Part shown: in pieces, positions 36,854 to 44,926 of the stretch | Position numbering within the stretch: position 1 is the first letter of the stretch | Layout: every line of letters begins with the position of its first letter | Assembly: GCA_910576535.1 (NCBI GenBank) | Contig: CAJTKK010000004.1 | Coordinates: 149,388-213,387 of the forward strand | Source: an uncultured Lachnospiraceae bacterium | GTDB lineage: Bacteria > Bacillota > Clostridia > Lachnospirales > Lachnospiraceae | Direction: 5' to 3' | DNA: 64,000 nt | Notes under the pieces: model-generated | The model's database searches: none | What the model saw: the letters and a program-made list of their open reading frames with translations, nothing else | Told to the model about the DNA's origin: nothing | Made by a program: the position numbers and the translations under genes

Positions 36854-38272
36854 TCATACGCCAGCGCGCCTTCTCTCTTTCCCTGCTTTCCAATCTTTCA
36901 GCCAGTCGTAAACCAGCATGGAAAGCGCCGTATAGAACAGCCCCATACTATAAATCATATAACGGGGCTGGCAGAAAATCATCGCGCCCACGACAACTGC
37001 ATTTACCGCAATGCCGCCCAGCACGATTTCCGCCATTACCGCGCTCTTGTCCCGCTTCTTCCATCCCTTCTTTCTCCACACACCATAGGTATAAAGCCCA
37101 ATATAGAAAAGATACGCCGCAGCCGCATAAATATTTAAATACCGGTTCACCCTTGCAATGGAATTGACAAACCCTTTCCATAGATTTGATGCATAAACCC
37201 TTGCCAGATCCCCTTTTTCCTGCCCAAGCAATGTTTTTACCATATCGCTGCAATATCTGTCATATTGCAAGACCGCCTCTATCTCCGTATACTCATAATT
37301 TTCTGCAATATACCCCTGGATCACCGGATTGATAATGCCATAGCCAATAGCATCATAGCTGTCCGCATAATGGGAAGATAAATCCACCCATCCCTGCGGC
37401 GCATAGGTTATCTTCAGCCCCTGTCTTTCCGCTTCTGCCGAAATCTCTTCATACAGCCCTCTTAAAGTTTCGTCTTCAAATAATCCGGCGTCTTCTTCCC
37501 CCGCCGTATAGATCAATGTGCAGAGCATTCCCATGGAATTGCCGGAATGCTCAATCCAGGCTCCCCTGACACAATAATTATAAAGCTTGTCCGTAAACCG
37601 ACAGACCCCAAAAATACCCGCCGTCATCAAAAGCAAAAGGAGCAGCTTTTTCCCGTTTCTTTCCTTTATCAGTTCATACAAAATGAAAACCGCCGCCATC
37701 AGGCAAAGGGTCACCAGCATCTGCTTTCTTAAATTAACCAGCAAAAATGCAAAAAAAGCGGTTCCTCCCAGATTTTTTATTTTCTGTTCCGCCACATATT
37801 TGCAGAGCTGCACAATAAACAGCACATACAGCGAAAGCCCCAGCCCCTCCGTCATAATGCTGTCGATATAGGAAGAACCTCTTACCGCCACAAACCGGCA
37901 TAAAAAAGTCACCCCGAACTGGAAACCAACAGAAAGCAAAGCCAAAAACCTGCTCCCGTCTTTATACTCCTTCACCGTAACCGCCAGCTTCCATGTGGCA
38001 TAAGCCGCAAGGATGCTCTGGGCGACCACCACCGGCATCAAATAACCCTCTTCCCCAAATAGCCGGCGGAATATCCATAAAAATGTTGGATAAAGAGGTT
38101 CCCTCGTAATATTCATAGTCGCATAGCTCGGGGAATCCTTGCACCAGACCGGACCGTCATAAAATGGAAAAAAGAGATAAAAGCCTAATGCCGCGGCAAA
38201 TAGGCAGATATCCCATTGATTCCAGCTTTTTCCTATTTTTTTCTTACTGTTCCTATTAATCCACATCGCCAT
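36854..38272 (-). CDS. Polytopic membrane protein, GT-C/GT39-like
   Basis: A 472-residue membrane protein with about ten helices. WCKDSPSYATMNITREPLYP in the first outer loop has the acidic Asp-Ser and a REPLYP motif, as in some bacterial GT39-like proteins. VNLRKQM lies in a mid-chain loop. I do not recognise a named family with certainty. It overlaps the GtrB-like glycosyltransferase upstream by 17 bases, strong evidence that the two work together: the GtrB-like enzyme makes polyprenyl-phosphate sugar, and this protein or its neighbours use it outside. Confidence 0.75.
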   Translation of the reverse strand: MAMWINRNSKKKIGKSWNQWDICLFAAALGFYLFFPFYDGPVWCKDSPSYATMNITREPLYPTFLWIFRRLFGEEGYLMPVVVAQSILAAYATWKLAVTVKEYKDGSRFLALLSVGFQFGVTFLCRFVAVRGSSYIDSIMTEGLGLSLYVLFIVQLCKYVAEQKIKNLGGTAFFAFLLVNLRKQMLVTLCLMAAVFILYELIKERNGKKLLLLLLMTAGIFGVCRFTDKLYNYCVRGAWIEHSGNSMGMLCTLIYTAGEEDAGLFEDETLRGLYEEISAEAERQGLKITYAPQGWVDLSSHYADSYDAIGYGIINPVIQGYIAENYEYTEIEAVLQYDRYCSDMVKTLLGQEKGDLARVYASNLWKGFVNSIARVNRYLNIYAAAAYLFYIGLYTYGVWRKKGWKKRDKSAVMAEIVLGGIAVNAVVVGAMIFCQPRYMIYSMGLFYTALSMLVYDWLKDWKAGKERRRAGV

Positions 38273-39197
38273 GCTCTTTCCGCCCTTGAATCATGTTCAG
38301 CCGGAATTCAAAATCCCTCCGGTTCTTCAATGCCATATTGGACAAGATAAGCCCCGAAAAAAAAGATTGTATCGCAGCCAGCATTACAAAACCGCATACA
38401 AATAAGGTCGGGAATTTATCCACCATTCCTGTCTTTACAAAATCAATCAGAACCGGTATAAAGAAAATAATGGACACCGCTGCCAAAAGCACCGCCAGCA
38501 TCGTAAAAAAGCCAAGCGGCTTATAATCCTTATACAGCCTGCCTATGGTCCCCAATACCTTAATCCCGTCCGAATAGGTATTCAGCTTCGATTCGCTGCC
38601 TTCCGGCCTGTCCCTGTAATCCACAATTACATTTTCTATCTGCATATTATTGGACACTGCATGAATGGTCATTTCTGTTTCTATCTCAAACCCCTTCGAT
38701 AATACAGGGAATGTCTTCACGAAACCATAACTGAAAGCCCGGTAGCCTGTCATAATATCTTTTATATCGCAGCCAAACAGCCGGTTAATGCTCCCCCTTA
38801 CCAGGCTATTGCCCACATTATGAAAAGGCCTTTTGTTTTCAGTGAAATATGTGCTTGACAGCCGGTCCCCCACTACCATATCTGCGTTATGGTTCAGAAC
38901 CTTATCCACCATCCCGGCCGCATATTCCATTGGGTAAGTGTCATCTCCATCCACCATCACATAACATTCCGCCTGAATCTCCCGGAACATACGGCGAATC
39001 ACATTCCCTTTTCCCTGCATGTATTCATTCCGTACCACTGCCCCGGCTTTTGCCGCCAGCTCGGCCGTCCTGTCGCTTGAATTATTATTATACACATAGA
39101 CTACCGCATCCGGCAGAGCTTCTCTTGCATCGGCCACTACCTTTGCAATTGTCTTTTCCTCATTGTAACATGGTATTAAAACTGCAATCTTATCCAT
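38256..39197 (-). CDS. GtrB/DPM1-like polyprenyl-phosphate glycosyltransferase
   Basis: About 313 residues. A GT2 domain (IAVLIPCYNEEKTIAKVV, NNNSSDRT, VMVDGDDTYP with the DxD-type site, MTGYRAFS) is followed by two C-terminal membrane helices (about residues 228-250 and 267-290). This is the architecture of GtrB, which makes polyprenyl-phosphate-linked glucose or mannose on the inner face. The start is the ATG at 39197 (MDKIAVLIPC) with GAGG in front. The longer frame to 39242 runs into the promoter zone and is not used. It is first gene of a four-gene operon with three GT-C-like proteins. Confidence 0.9.
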   Translation of the reverse strand: MDKIAVLIPCYNEEKTIAKVVADAREALPDAVVYVYNNNSSDRTAELAAKAGAVVRNEYMQGKGNVIRRMFREIQAECYVMVDGDDTYPMEYAAGMVDKVLNHNADMVVGDRLSSTYFTENKRPFHNVGNSLVRGSINRLFGCDIKDIMTGYRAFSYGFVKTFPVLSKGFEIETEMTIHAVSNNMQIENVIVDYRDRPEGSESKLNTYSDGIKVLGTIGRLYKDYKPLGFFTMLAVLLAAVSIIFFIPVLIDFVKTGMVDKFPTLFVCGFVMLAAIQSFFSGLILSNMALKNRRDFEFRLNMIQGRKEHGDVD

Positions 39198-39270
39198 CTT
39201 TCCTCTCATTCTGCCGCAGGCTGCGCTTCCCCGCCCGGGCATTTATGCTCATATGTTCATCATAACCTAT

Positions 39271-39299
39271 ATTCTAGCAGAATATCCCCCATACGTCCA
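39271..39299 (-). promoter_or_regulatory. Sigma-A-type promoter for the GtrB-like operon
   Basis: Minus strand: TGGACG (39299-39294), 17-base spacer, TAGAAT (39276-39271). It lies between the MBOAT 2 stop and the GtrB-like start and would drive 39197 down to 33340. Confidence 0.6.
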
Positions 39300-39324
39300 C
39301 GGGAAATGCGCTGCCCCATGGAAA

Positions 39325-40860
39325 TCAGAATCCCTGATAAATGAATTCCGCCGCACTGTAGCCCGGGCCATAATACCCCAGCAATATGGTATAAAACAGC
39401 AACGCATACCAGATCAGGAAGCGGAGAGGGAGCTTCTTCTTTTCTATTTTTTCACGGACCGGCCCTGTTTGCTGAAGAAGGGATACCGCCAGCAATATGA
39501 TGATAGACACAACAGCGATTACCGCCTCAATCACGTCCAGCCCCAAAGTAAACAACGACCCGTCAAAGAGCGCCCCCGGGTTCCATACGCTTACCCCTGC
39601 CTGCAGTATCCGGAACGCATCCGGTGCAGAAGAAGCCCGGAAAAATACAAACCCTATATTGACAAGGAAGAACGTACGTAAGATGCGGAACATGTCTACC
39701 CATTTGCTCTTCGGGTCTATAGAAAGCCGTTCCATTATTTTTTTGAAAAAGGGTTCCAGCGCTTCGCCGGAAACAATATAAAACCAGTGAAGCAGGCCGG
39801 ATCCTATGACAAATTTCCAATCCCCGCCATGCCAAACGCCTACCGTAAACCAAAGCAGGAACATGGCAAGAAACGTAGTGATCTGTTTTCCCTTCTTTTT
39901 TCCAAATTTTCCCCTCAGCTTCTTTCCCAGTTCTTGAAAAGCATTGGTACGCAGCAGCGGATAAAAAACATATTCCTTCATCCACACCCCCAACGTGATA
40001 TGCCATCTGCGCCAGTATTCGGAAATACTCCTGGCAAAGAACGGGGTTTCAAAATTTTCCGGCAGGCTGATCCCAAAGGTCTGGGACATGCCCAGGACGA
40101 TATCCATGGAACCGGAAAAATTAGTATAAAGCTGAAAAGCAAAACATACCGTAGCTATCCATATATAGACGCCCGGATATTGGGTATAATTGTCATATAC
40201 CGTATTGACTGCCAGGTTCATCCGTTCCGAAATAACAAGGATCTTAAAAAAACCCCATACCATCCGTTGCAGCCCAAACGTAACCTGACGGTAATCAAAC
40301 GAATGAGGCCGGAAAAACTGTTCCCCGTCTTCCCTGTACCGGAGGATAGGGCCGGATAAAATAGACGGAAAATACATCCCATATAAAGAGAGCTTGAAGA
40401 AATTCGTCTGCGGCACAGCTATCTGATGGTAGACATCTACAATATAACCAAGAACCGAAAAAGTATAAAAAGAAATCCCCAATGGAACCAAAAGCGAAAA
40501 GCCTTTCCATACTTCCCCTGATGCCCCGCATAAAGATGCGATGCCGTTTACCGTATGAACGCCAAAATTTATATATTTTAAAATAACTAAAGCGCCGATC
40601 AAAAGAAACACGGAAACAGCCAATGCCCGCTTACGCTTTTTTCCGTCTTCCGTCCCTGCCATTACGCGGATTGCCCCATAAGCTATGGCCGATGCAGCAA
40701 CGGGATATAAAATCAGTATTCCGTTCCCGGTCAGCAGATAATAGCAGACACTGGCAAAAAGCAAAAATACCCATTGCATTTTTGCCGGAATCAGATAATA
40801 TATAAGTAATATACATGCATAAAAGCACAAAAAATAAAAGGATGTAAAGGTTGCCGGCAT
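39325..40860 (-). CDS. MBOAT family O-acyltransferase 2 (next to the FkbH/ACP module)
   Basis: A 511-residue membrane-bound O-acyltransferase. LVPLGISFYTFSVLGYIVD, YTNFSGSMDIVLGMSQ, YWRRWHITLGVWMKEYVFYP and FTVGVWHGGDWKFV (catalytic His) are diagnostic. About eleven helices. It should pass an acyl group, taken from a carrier on the cytoplasmic side, to a glycan outside. The nearest leftward genes upstream are acyl carrier protein and the FkbH-like protein. A plus-strand VOC gene sits between. The leader is only about 50 bases and shared with the divergent VOC gene. Proposed as the DltB counterpart of a Dlt-like system. Confidence 0.94.
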   Translation of the reverse strand: MPATFTSFYFLCFYACILLIYYLIPAKMQWVFLLFASVCYYLLTGNGILILYPVAASAIAYGAIRVMAGTEDGKKRKRALAVSVFLLIGALVILKYINFGVHTVNGIASLCGASGEVWKGFSLLVPLGISFYTFSVLGYIVDVYHQIAVPQTNFFKLSLYGMYFPSILSGPILRYREDGEQFFRPHSFDYRQVTFGLQRMVWGFFKILVISERMNLAVNTVYDNYTQYPGVYIWIATVCFAFQLYTNFSGSMDIVLGMSQTFGISLPENFETPFFARSISEYWRRWHITLGVWMKEYVFYPLLRTNAFQELGKKLRGKFGKKKGKQITTFLAMFLLWFTVGVWHGGDWKFVIGSGLLHWFYIVSGEALEPFFKKIMERLSIDPKSKWVDMFRILRTFFLVNIGFVFFRASSAPDAFRILQAGVSVWNPGALFDGSLFTLGLDVIEAVIAVVSIIILLAVSLLQQTGPVREKIEKKKLPLRFLIWYALLFYTILLGYYGPGYSAAEFIYQGF

Positions 40861-40913
40861 AAAACAGATCCTTTCCTTATACCAATCATCATAATCATGT
40901 CTGGAGGATAATT

Positions 40914-41318
40914 ATGATTTCTTTAAAAATCCATCATATCGGATATTTAGTAAAAAAAATAGAAGAAGCCAAAAAGGAATTTGAATGTCTGGGGTACACC
41001 GCCTCTTCCGGCATCATCCACGACAGTTACCGCAATATCCATATCTGTTTTATGGAAAAAGACGGTTACCGGATAGAGCTGGTTTCCCCTTCCAACGAAC
41101 AGTCCGTCATAGCAGGGCTTCTGAAAAAATATAAAAACAGCCCTTATCATATCTGCTATGAAACACCCTGCTTTGATGCGGATTTTGCCTTGCTGTCCAG
41201 CAAAAAATTCACCGCTATAGACGCCCCTGCGCCCGCCCCTGCCCTCCAGGAAAGGCGTGTGGTATTCCTTATGAACCCTTTTTTAGGGATGATTGAGCTG
41301 CTGGAATCTAATCCTTAA
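40914..41318 (+). CDS. VOC family (glyoxalase/epimerase-like) protein
   Basis: A 134-residue protein with two betaalphabetabetabeta units of the vicinal-oxygen-chelate fold. KIHHIGYLVKKIEEAKKEFE gives the first metal ligand His, YRIELVSP a Glu, SPYHICYE a second His, and GMIELLE the last Glu. This is the H/E/H/E set of methylmalonyl-CoA epimerase-like proteins. VOC genes often accompany FkbH and ACP genes in acyl-carrier pathways, so it may act on the ACP-bound acyl group or a precursor. It is on the plus strand between minus-strand ACP and MBOAT genes. Its stop overlaps the ACP stop by 11 bases. GGAGG seven bases before the ATG. Confidence 0.85.
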   Translation: MISLKIHHIGYLVKKIEEAKKEFECLGYTASSGIIHDSYRNIHICFMEKDGYRIELVSPSNEQSVIAGLLKKYKNSPYHICYETPCFDADFALLSSKKFTAIDAPAPAPALQERRVVFLMNPFLGMIELLESNP

Positions 41319-41553
41319 TCTGGCTCATAATAATATCCGCCATTTCCCCGACATTCTTCATGGTGACTACCTGTCCCATGGAGAATTTCATTTTGAATTT
41401 CTGCTCTACCGCAGCGATCAGGTTAATATGCTCTAAGGAATCCCAATCCTCAATGTCATCCGCAGTCGTTCCCTCCCCTACCGTAACCGACTCATCATCG
41501 AATACATCCTGAAACACTTCGTTTAATGCTGCAAATATCTCTTCTCTTGTCAT
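41308..41553 (-). CDS. Acyl carrier protein
   Basis: An 81-residue acidic helical protein. EDWDSLEHINLI contains the DSL motif whose Ser receives 4'-phosphopantetheine. The remainder (EEIFAALNEVFQDVF at the start, KMKFSMGQVVTMKNV after) is the usual four-helix pattern. It is a stand-alone, pathway-specific ACP, not the fatty-acid gene, because fab genes are absent. It sits 130 bases downstream of the FkbH-like gene on the same strand, which makes it the carrier loaded by that enzyme. AAAGGAG lies about 13 bases before the ATG. Confidence 0.93.
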   Translation of the reverse strand: MTREEIFAALNEVFQDVFDDESVTVGEGTTADDIEDWDSLEHINLIAAVEQKFKMKFSMGQVVTMKNVGEMADIIMSQIKD

Positions 41554-41683
41554 CTTTATACCTGTACTCCTTTCTCATCTTCTCTTCTTTTTCTGAATCC
41601 TTACTTCTTTGCGCAACAGATAAACTTACCATATATCCTCACAGCTTATCGTTTCACAATTCCTTGTAAATATTTCATGATTC

Positions 41684-43474
41684 TCATGCTATGATTTCTA
41701 TATATCTATTTTTTTTCTCATAAAGATCCGGGATTTCATAAACCCATACTGTATTTCCCTTGCCATCCTCCCCGGTCTTCGTAAAGCCCTGCAGTTCATA
41801 AAAGTTTTCCACCATATGATTTTTAGCGGTAGGATAATAATAACCCGTGATTGTGCCTATCCCCGCCTTCCTGCATTCCTCCACCAGCCTGTCCATCATG
41901 GCGTATTCCATGTCCCTTTTTAGCACCCGGCAGCTCATAATCCATAAATCTATATGAAGCGTCTTCTCCTTCTTTTGCCCGATCACAACGGATACAACCC
42001 CGTTATCGCCGAACTTGTCTTCCAGCTTCCCATACAAAGTAATAAAATCCCGGGAAGCCGCCGTCTGCTCAATCTCGCTTTGGGTATATCTTCTGGTCGT
42101 CAGGTTAAACTGGTTGCTCTTATTGGTAAGCTGGGCAATCCTTGCCATATACACAGGCTCAAAAGATCTGACTATGCCTTTCATTTCCAAGGATTCCAGA
42201 TATCCGCCGTAGTCCGCAAAGGCGGACTGCTGCTTTTCCCTCATGAGATTTGCCTTATACATATCGCTTCGTTTCTGATCATCCTCCGAAAGTCTGGTTA
42301 CCTCAAAAAAACCGGACCTGTCCAAGACACGGATATATTGTTCCGGCGTGCCTATCTCAGGCGCTGCCGCACCCGGGAACTGCATTCTTACGATCTCCCG
42401 TTCCGCCGGATTGTCGTCCACAAATACAAGGCTTTCCGGCAATATATTCAATTCTTCGGCAATATCCGCCATGTTCCTGCTCTTAGGCTCCCAATTTGCC
42501 TTAATAAGAATAAAATCCTCCGGTTTCAGGATCCCTGCCGGATGGTTCAGCCCCGCAAGGGCATTCTCTTCCTCATTCTTGGAATTCACATTCAGCATAA
42601 CGCCGATATCTTTTTGCGCCTTTATATATGACTGGAATTCTGCATAGACCTGTCCCATGGAAGTCTCTTGCCCGATCTCTAAGTTTTCCGGCCCGTCATC
42701 GCCTACAACGCCTCCCCAAAGCGTATTGTCCAGATCCAGCACAAGCGCTTTTTTATTTTTACCGAAAACCGCTTTGATGATATTGCACAGGTTATACGAA
42801 AATTCCGGGATAGCTTGTATACACAGGCAGTATTTATACATATGCCAATAGAAAGGGTCGGACCATTTATCCAATCCGTAAGCCGATGAAATATAATTGA
42901 TATCATGGATATAAAAATTCCCATGGGTTTCCGCGTATTGGTAAAACCGCTCGTTCAGCTTCGTCAGGAAGCGGATCCTCCCGCCCGCGCTGACCGCATC
43001 CTGATTCCCTAACAGGCGGTAAAAAGGATATTCAAAATTATTCTGTATCACCGGGCAGCGGTAAGTCTCCTCCAGTTTGCCCCACATGGACGCAAAACGG
43101 GCATATTGCTCTTCCAGCATAGCTTCCGCCACTTCCCCGCCATCCCCCGGCTTCGGATAGGAGGCAATGTTCCTGCTGCTGGTATGGATATATATGATAT
43201 CCGGGGCAAATGCATCCAATTCAGGATTTCCAAACATAGCGTCCTGAAAATACTGCCCATACTCCGATTCGTAAAACTCCGGTTCAATCCCCTGATGCAT
43301 AAGAAAAATTTCCAAAATACGGATAATATCATGGGTAGTGCTTCCCCCCAGCACTGCAATTTTCTTCTTTATGCGCCCTGTGTCCTGCCCTGACAAAATA
43401 CGCTTTAACTTTTTGGAATTTTTCAAAATATATTCACTGTCAAAAGGGTATTCCAATTCTTTCAATCCTATCAT
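41684..43474 (-). CDS. FkbH-like HAD-IIIC family acyl-loading protein
   Basis: About 596 residues. KELEYPFDSEYIL at the start is typical of FkbH-like proteins. An N-terminal SGNH-like region (IAVLGGSTTHDIIR) is followed by the HAD domain: ALVLDLDNTLWGGVVGDDG has the catalytic Asp pair and VFVDDNPAERE the metal-binding end. A GNAT-like C-terminal domain (MARIAQLTNKSNQFNLT, FGDNGVVSVVIG) completes it. FkbH enzymes dephosphorylate 1,3-bisphosphoglycerate and load D-glycerate onto an ACP as thioester. The start is set at ATG 43474; the longer frame to 43513 would begin inside a terminator hairpin. Proposed as the DltA counterpart of the module. Confidence 0.92.
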   Translation of the reverse strand: MIGLKELEYPFDSEYILKNSKKLKRILSGQDTGRIKKKIAVLGGSTTHDIIRILEIFLMHQGIEPEFYESEYGQYFQDAMFGNPELDAFAPDIIYIHTSSRNIASYPKPGDGGEVAEAMLEEQYARFASMWGKLEETYRCPVIQNNFEYPFYRLLGNQDAVSAGGRIRFLTKLNERFYQYAETHGNFYIHDINYISSAYGLDKWSDPFYWHMYKYCLCIQAIPEFSYNLCNIIKAVFGKNKKALVLDLDNTLWGGVVGDDGPENLEIGQETSMGQVYAEFQSYIKAQKDIGVMLNVNSKNEEENALAGLNHPAGILKPEDFILIKANWEPKSRNMADIAEELNILPESLVFVDDNPAEREIVRMQFPGAAAPEIGTPEQYIRVLDRSGFFEVTRLSEDDQKRSDMYKANLMREKQQSAFADYGGYLESLEMKGIVRSFEPVYMARIAQLTNKSNQFNLTTRRYTQSEIEQTAASRDFITLYGKLEDKFGDNGVVSVVIGQKKEKTLHIDLWIMSCRVLKRDMEYAMMDRLVEECRKAGIGTITGYYYPTAKNHMVENFYELQGFTKTGEDGKGNTVWVYEIPDLYEKKNRYIEIIA

Positions 43475-43493
43475 TCTCCATTCTGCAACAGCT

Positions 43494-43521
43494 AAAAGCG
43501 GATGTAAAAACATCCGCTTAG
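43494..43521 (-). terminator. Terminator or attenuator between SGNH lipoprotein and FkbH genes
   Basis: A perfect 10 bp stem (43496-43505 with 43510-43519) and a four-base loop; the minus strand continues TTTT. It lies 35 bases after the SGNH stop and 20 bases before the FkbH start, so it can end or damp read-through. Confidence 0.7.
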
Positions 43522-43554
43522 TATTTTACCATACTTTGCTATTTACCGCTACCT

Positions 43555-44595
43555 TTAATTATTTTTTGTCGCTTCATATTCCAAAATAACCTGTGACAGT
43601 TTTTCCGCATACTTCCGGCGGCCTTTTTCCGCCAGGTGGATACCGTCCTCCAGATATTCGCTGGCTGAATAGGTATCCAGCCCAATCCCTTCGTAGGCGT
43701 TCAGGAACAATGTATGCATATCCGCCGACACGTTGCCGCATACCCTATAGTATTCCACCAGCTTGCCGCCCCCATTGCTGACCACATTGCCATCCCCTAA
43801 GTATGAACCGTCTTTCCCCCAGAACTGGGCATAGTTAGGCGAACACAATACAATGACGGCATCCGGGAATGCGGAACGGAGCCGTTGCACCGCAATGCGC
43901 AAAGCCCCTACATACGTATATTCATCATAAAAATCATCTTCGTCATTCAGCGGTATCCCGCTCAGAAAATCATTCATCCCATATTCAATGACAAAATAAT
44001 CTGTTTTGGAAAAATCGCAACTGTCAAATACCTCCCCCGCCCGGTATCCATCCATAATCCCGGCATCCACTTCCCCGCAGATAGCATGGACGACTCCTTG
44101 CAGGGAACGGGAATCCCATTCCCCATAAGACGCATTTTCATAAGTTGTCAAAGCTGCCGTTGTTCCGCCCATCGCCAGATTATATACATCCGCATTGCAG
44201 TATTCCCCTGTCAGATAAGCGATCCCCGTTTCATTCCGGTACCCGTCCAGAATACTGTCCCCTAAAAATACAATCTGCAGTTTATTTTCATCCTTTGTCT
44301 CCGGAATCTTCTCCGTCACCTCCGCCTCCCCGATTTGAGGCTCCTGCAGTTCCTCCGGGTCTACCGTCACTTCCTCGGGCTGAACTTCTTCCGGCTGTTG
44401 TGTTTCCGGTTCCTCCGCTTGGGCAACTGCATTTTCCGCATTCATCTCTTCCGTCGCCCAGGGAATTTCATTGATCACAATCGCATCCCCTGACATATCC
44501 GCCGCATCAGGAATTTCTTCTTTTGCATCTTTCCCGCATCCCATCATCAGCGCTGCGGAAAAAATAAGAGCTGCCGCCACCTTTAATTTCTTCAT
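43555..44595 (-). CDS. SGNH/GDSL lipoprotein with standard catalytic blocks
   Basis: About 346 residues. MKKLKVAAALIFSAALMMGC is a lipoprotein signal. An acidic Pro/Glu-rich linker of about 80 residues follows, then an SGNH domain: VFLGDSILDG (block I), LAMGGTTAA (II), YGMNDFLSGIP (III) and EDGIHLAEKG (V). All catalytic residues are present. It resembles an active version of the protein at 23743-24747. It lies directly upstream of the FkbH-ACP-MBOAT genes and is the best candidate for the outside DltD-like step. The start is the ATG at 44595, with GAGGG five bases before; the frame extends to 44784 but without a site. The upstream leader is unusually long. Confidence 0.9.
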   Translation of the reverse strand: MKKLKVAAALIFSAALMMGCGKDAKEEIPDAADMSGDAIVINEIPWATEEMNAENAVAQAEEPETQQPEEVQPEEVTVDPEELQEPQIGEAEVTEKIPETKDENKLQIVFLGDSILDGYRNETGIAYLTGEYCNADVYNLAMGGTTAALTTYENASYGEWDSRSLQGVVHAICGEVDAGIMDGYRAGEVFDSCDFSKTDYFVIEYGMNDFLSGIPLNDEDDFYDEYTYVGALRIAVQRLRSAFPDAVIVLCSPNYAQFWGKDGSYLGDGNVVSNGGGKLVEYYRVCGNVSADMHTLFLNAYEGIGLDTYSASEYLEDGIHLAEKGRRKYAEKLSQVILEYEATKNN

Positions 44596-44601
44596 AATTT
44601 C

Positions 44602-44680
44602 CCTCATTTCTGCGCGGCTTAGTTGCGCAAAGCCAATTTGGCTTTCAAGTTTGTGGACGCTGCGCAGACACAAACTTGCA
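44602..44680 (-). promoter_or_regulatory. Structured 5' leader (copy 2)
   Basis: On the minus strand: a 10 bp stem CAAGTTTGTG / CACAAACTTG (44678-44646), then AAAGCC AAATT GGCTTT, then TGCGC...GCGCA, ending in GCGCAGAAATGAGG with the ribosome site. Fourteen identical bases and the preceding block order are shared with the leader at 29378-29440. Confidence 0.6.
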
Positions 44681-44802
44681 GATTGGAATTTCCAGCTTCC
44701 CATCTTGCTTTTTCCTTTTGCCCCAGGATACCTATAAACAGGATCCTCCTGCGTGCATAAAAATTTTACTTGCATATTTGTCAAACTTGTGTCTATATTT
44801 CA

Positions 44803-44811
44803 ATTATAGCA
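44803..44811 (-). promoter_or_regulatory. Extended -10 promoter for the SGNH lipoprotein operon
   Basis: TGCTATAAT on the minus strand (44811-44803), a perfect extended -10. No good -35 is visible, which is common with extended -10 elements. It predicts a leader of about 200 bases before the ATG at 44595. Confidence 0.55.
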
Positions 44812-44926
44812 TGTTTTTCCGTCTGTAACGTGTTTCTCCCCATTATTAAAGAAACATTCCGCAAACATTAAAAAAAACTTAATATTTTTTTGCTATTGTT
44901 TATTCTTGAAAGAACAGAGGTTGTAT

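Larger units (their letters stand above)
44596..44926. other. 331-base region between divergent SGNH and MBOAT 3 genes
   Basis: No gene is supported. The left 200 bases form the structured leader of the SGNH lipoprotein gene. The right part is AT-rich and must hold the promoter of the rightward MBOAT 3 gene, but I see only weak boxes there. Confidence 0.6.
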
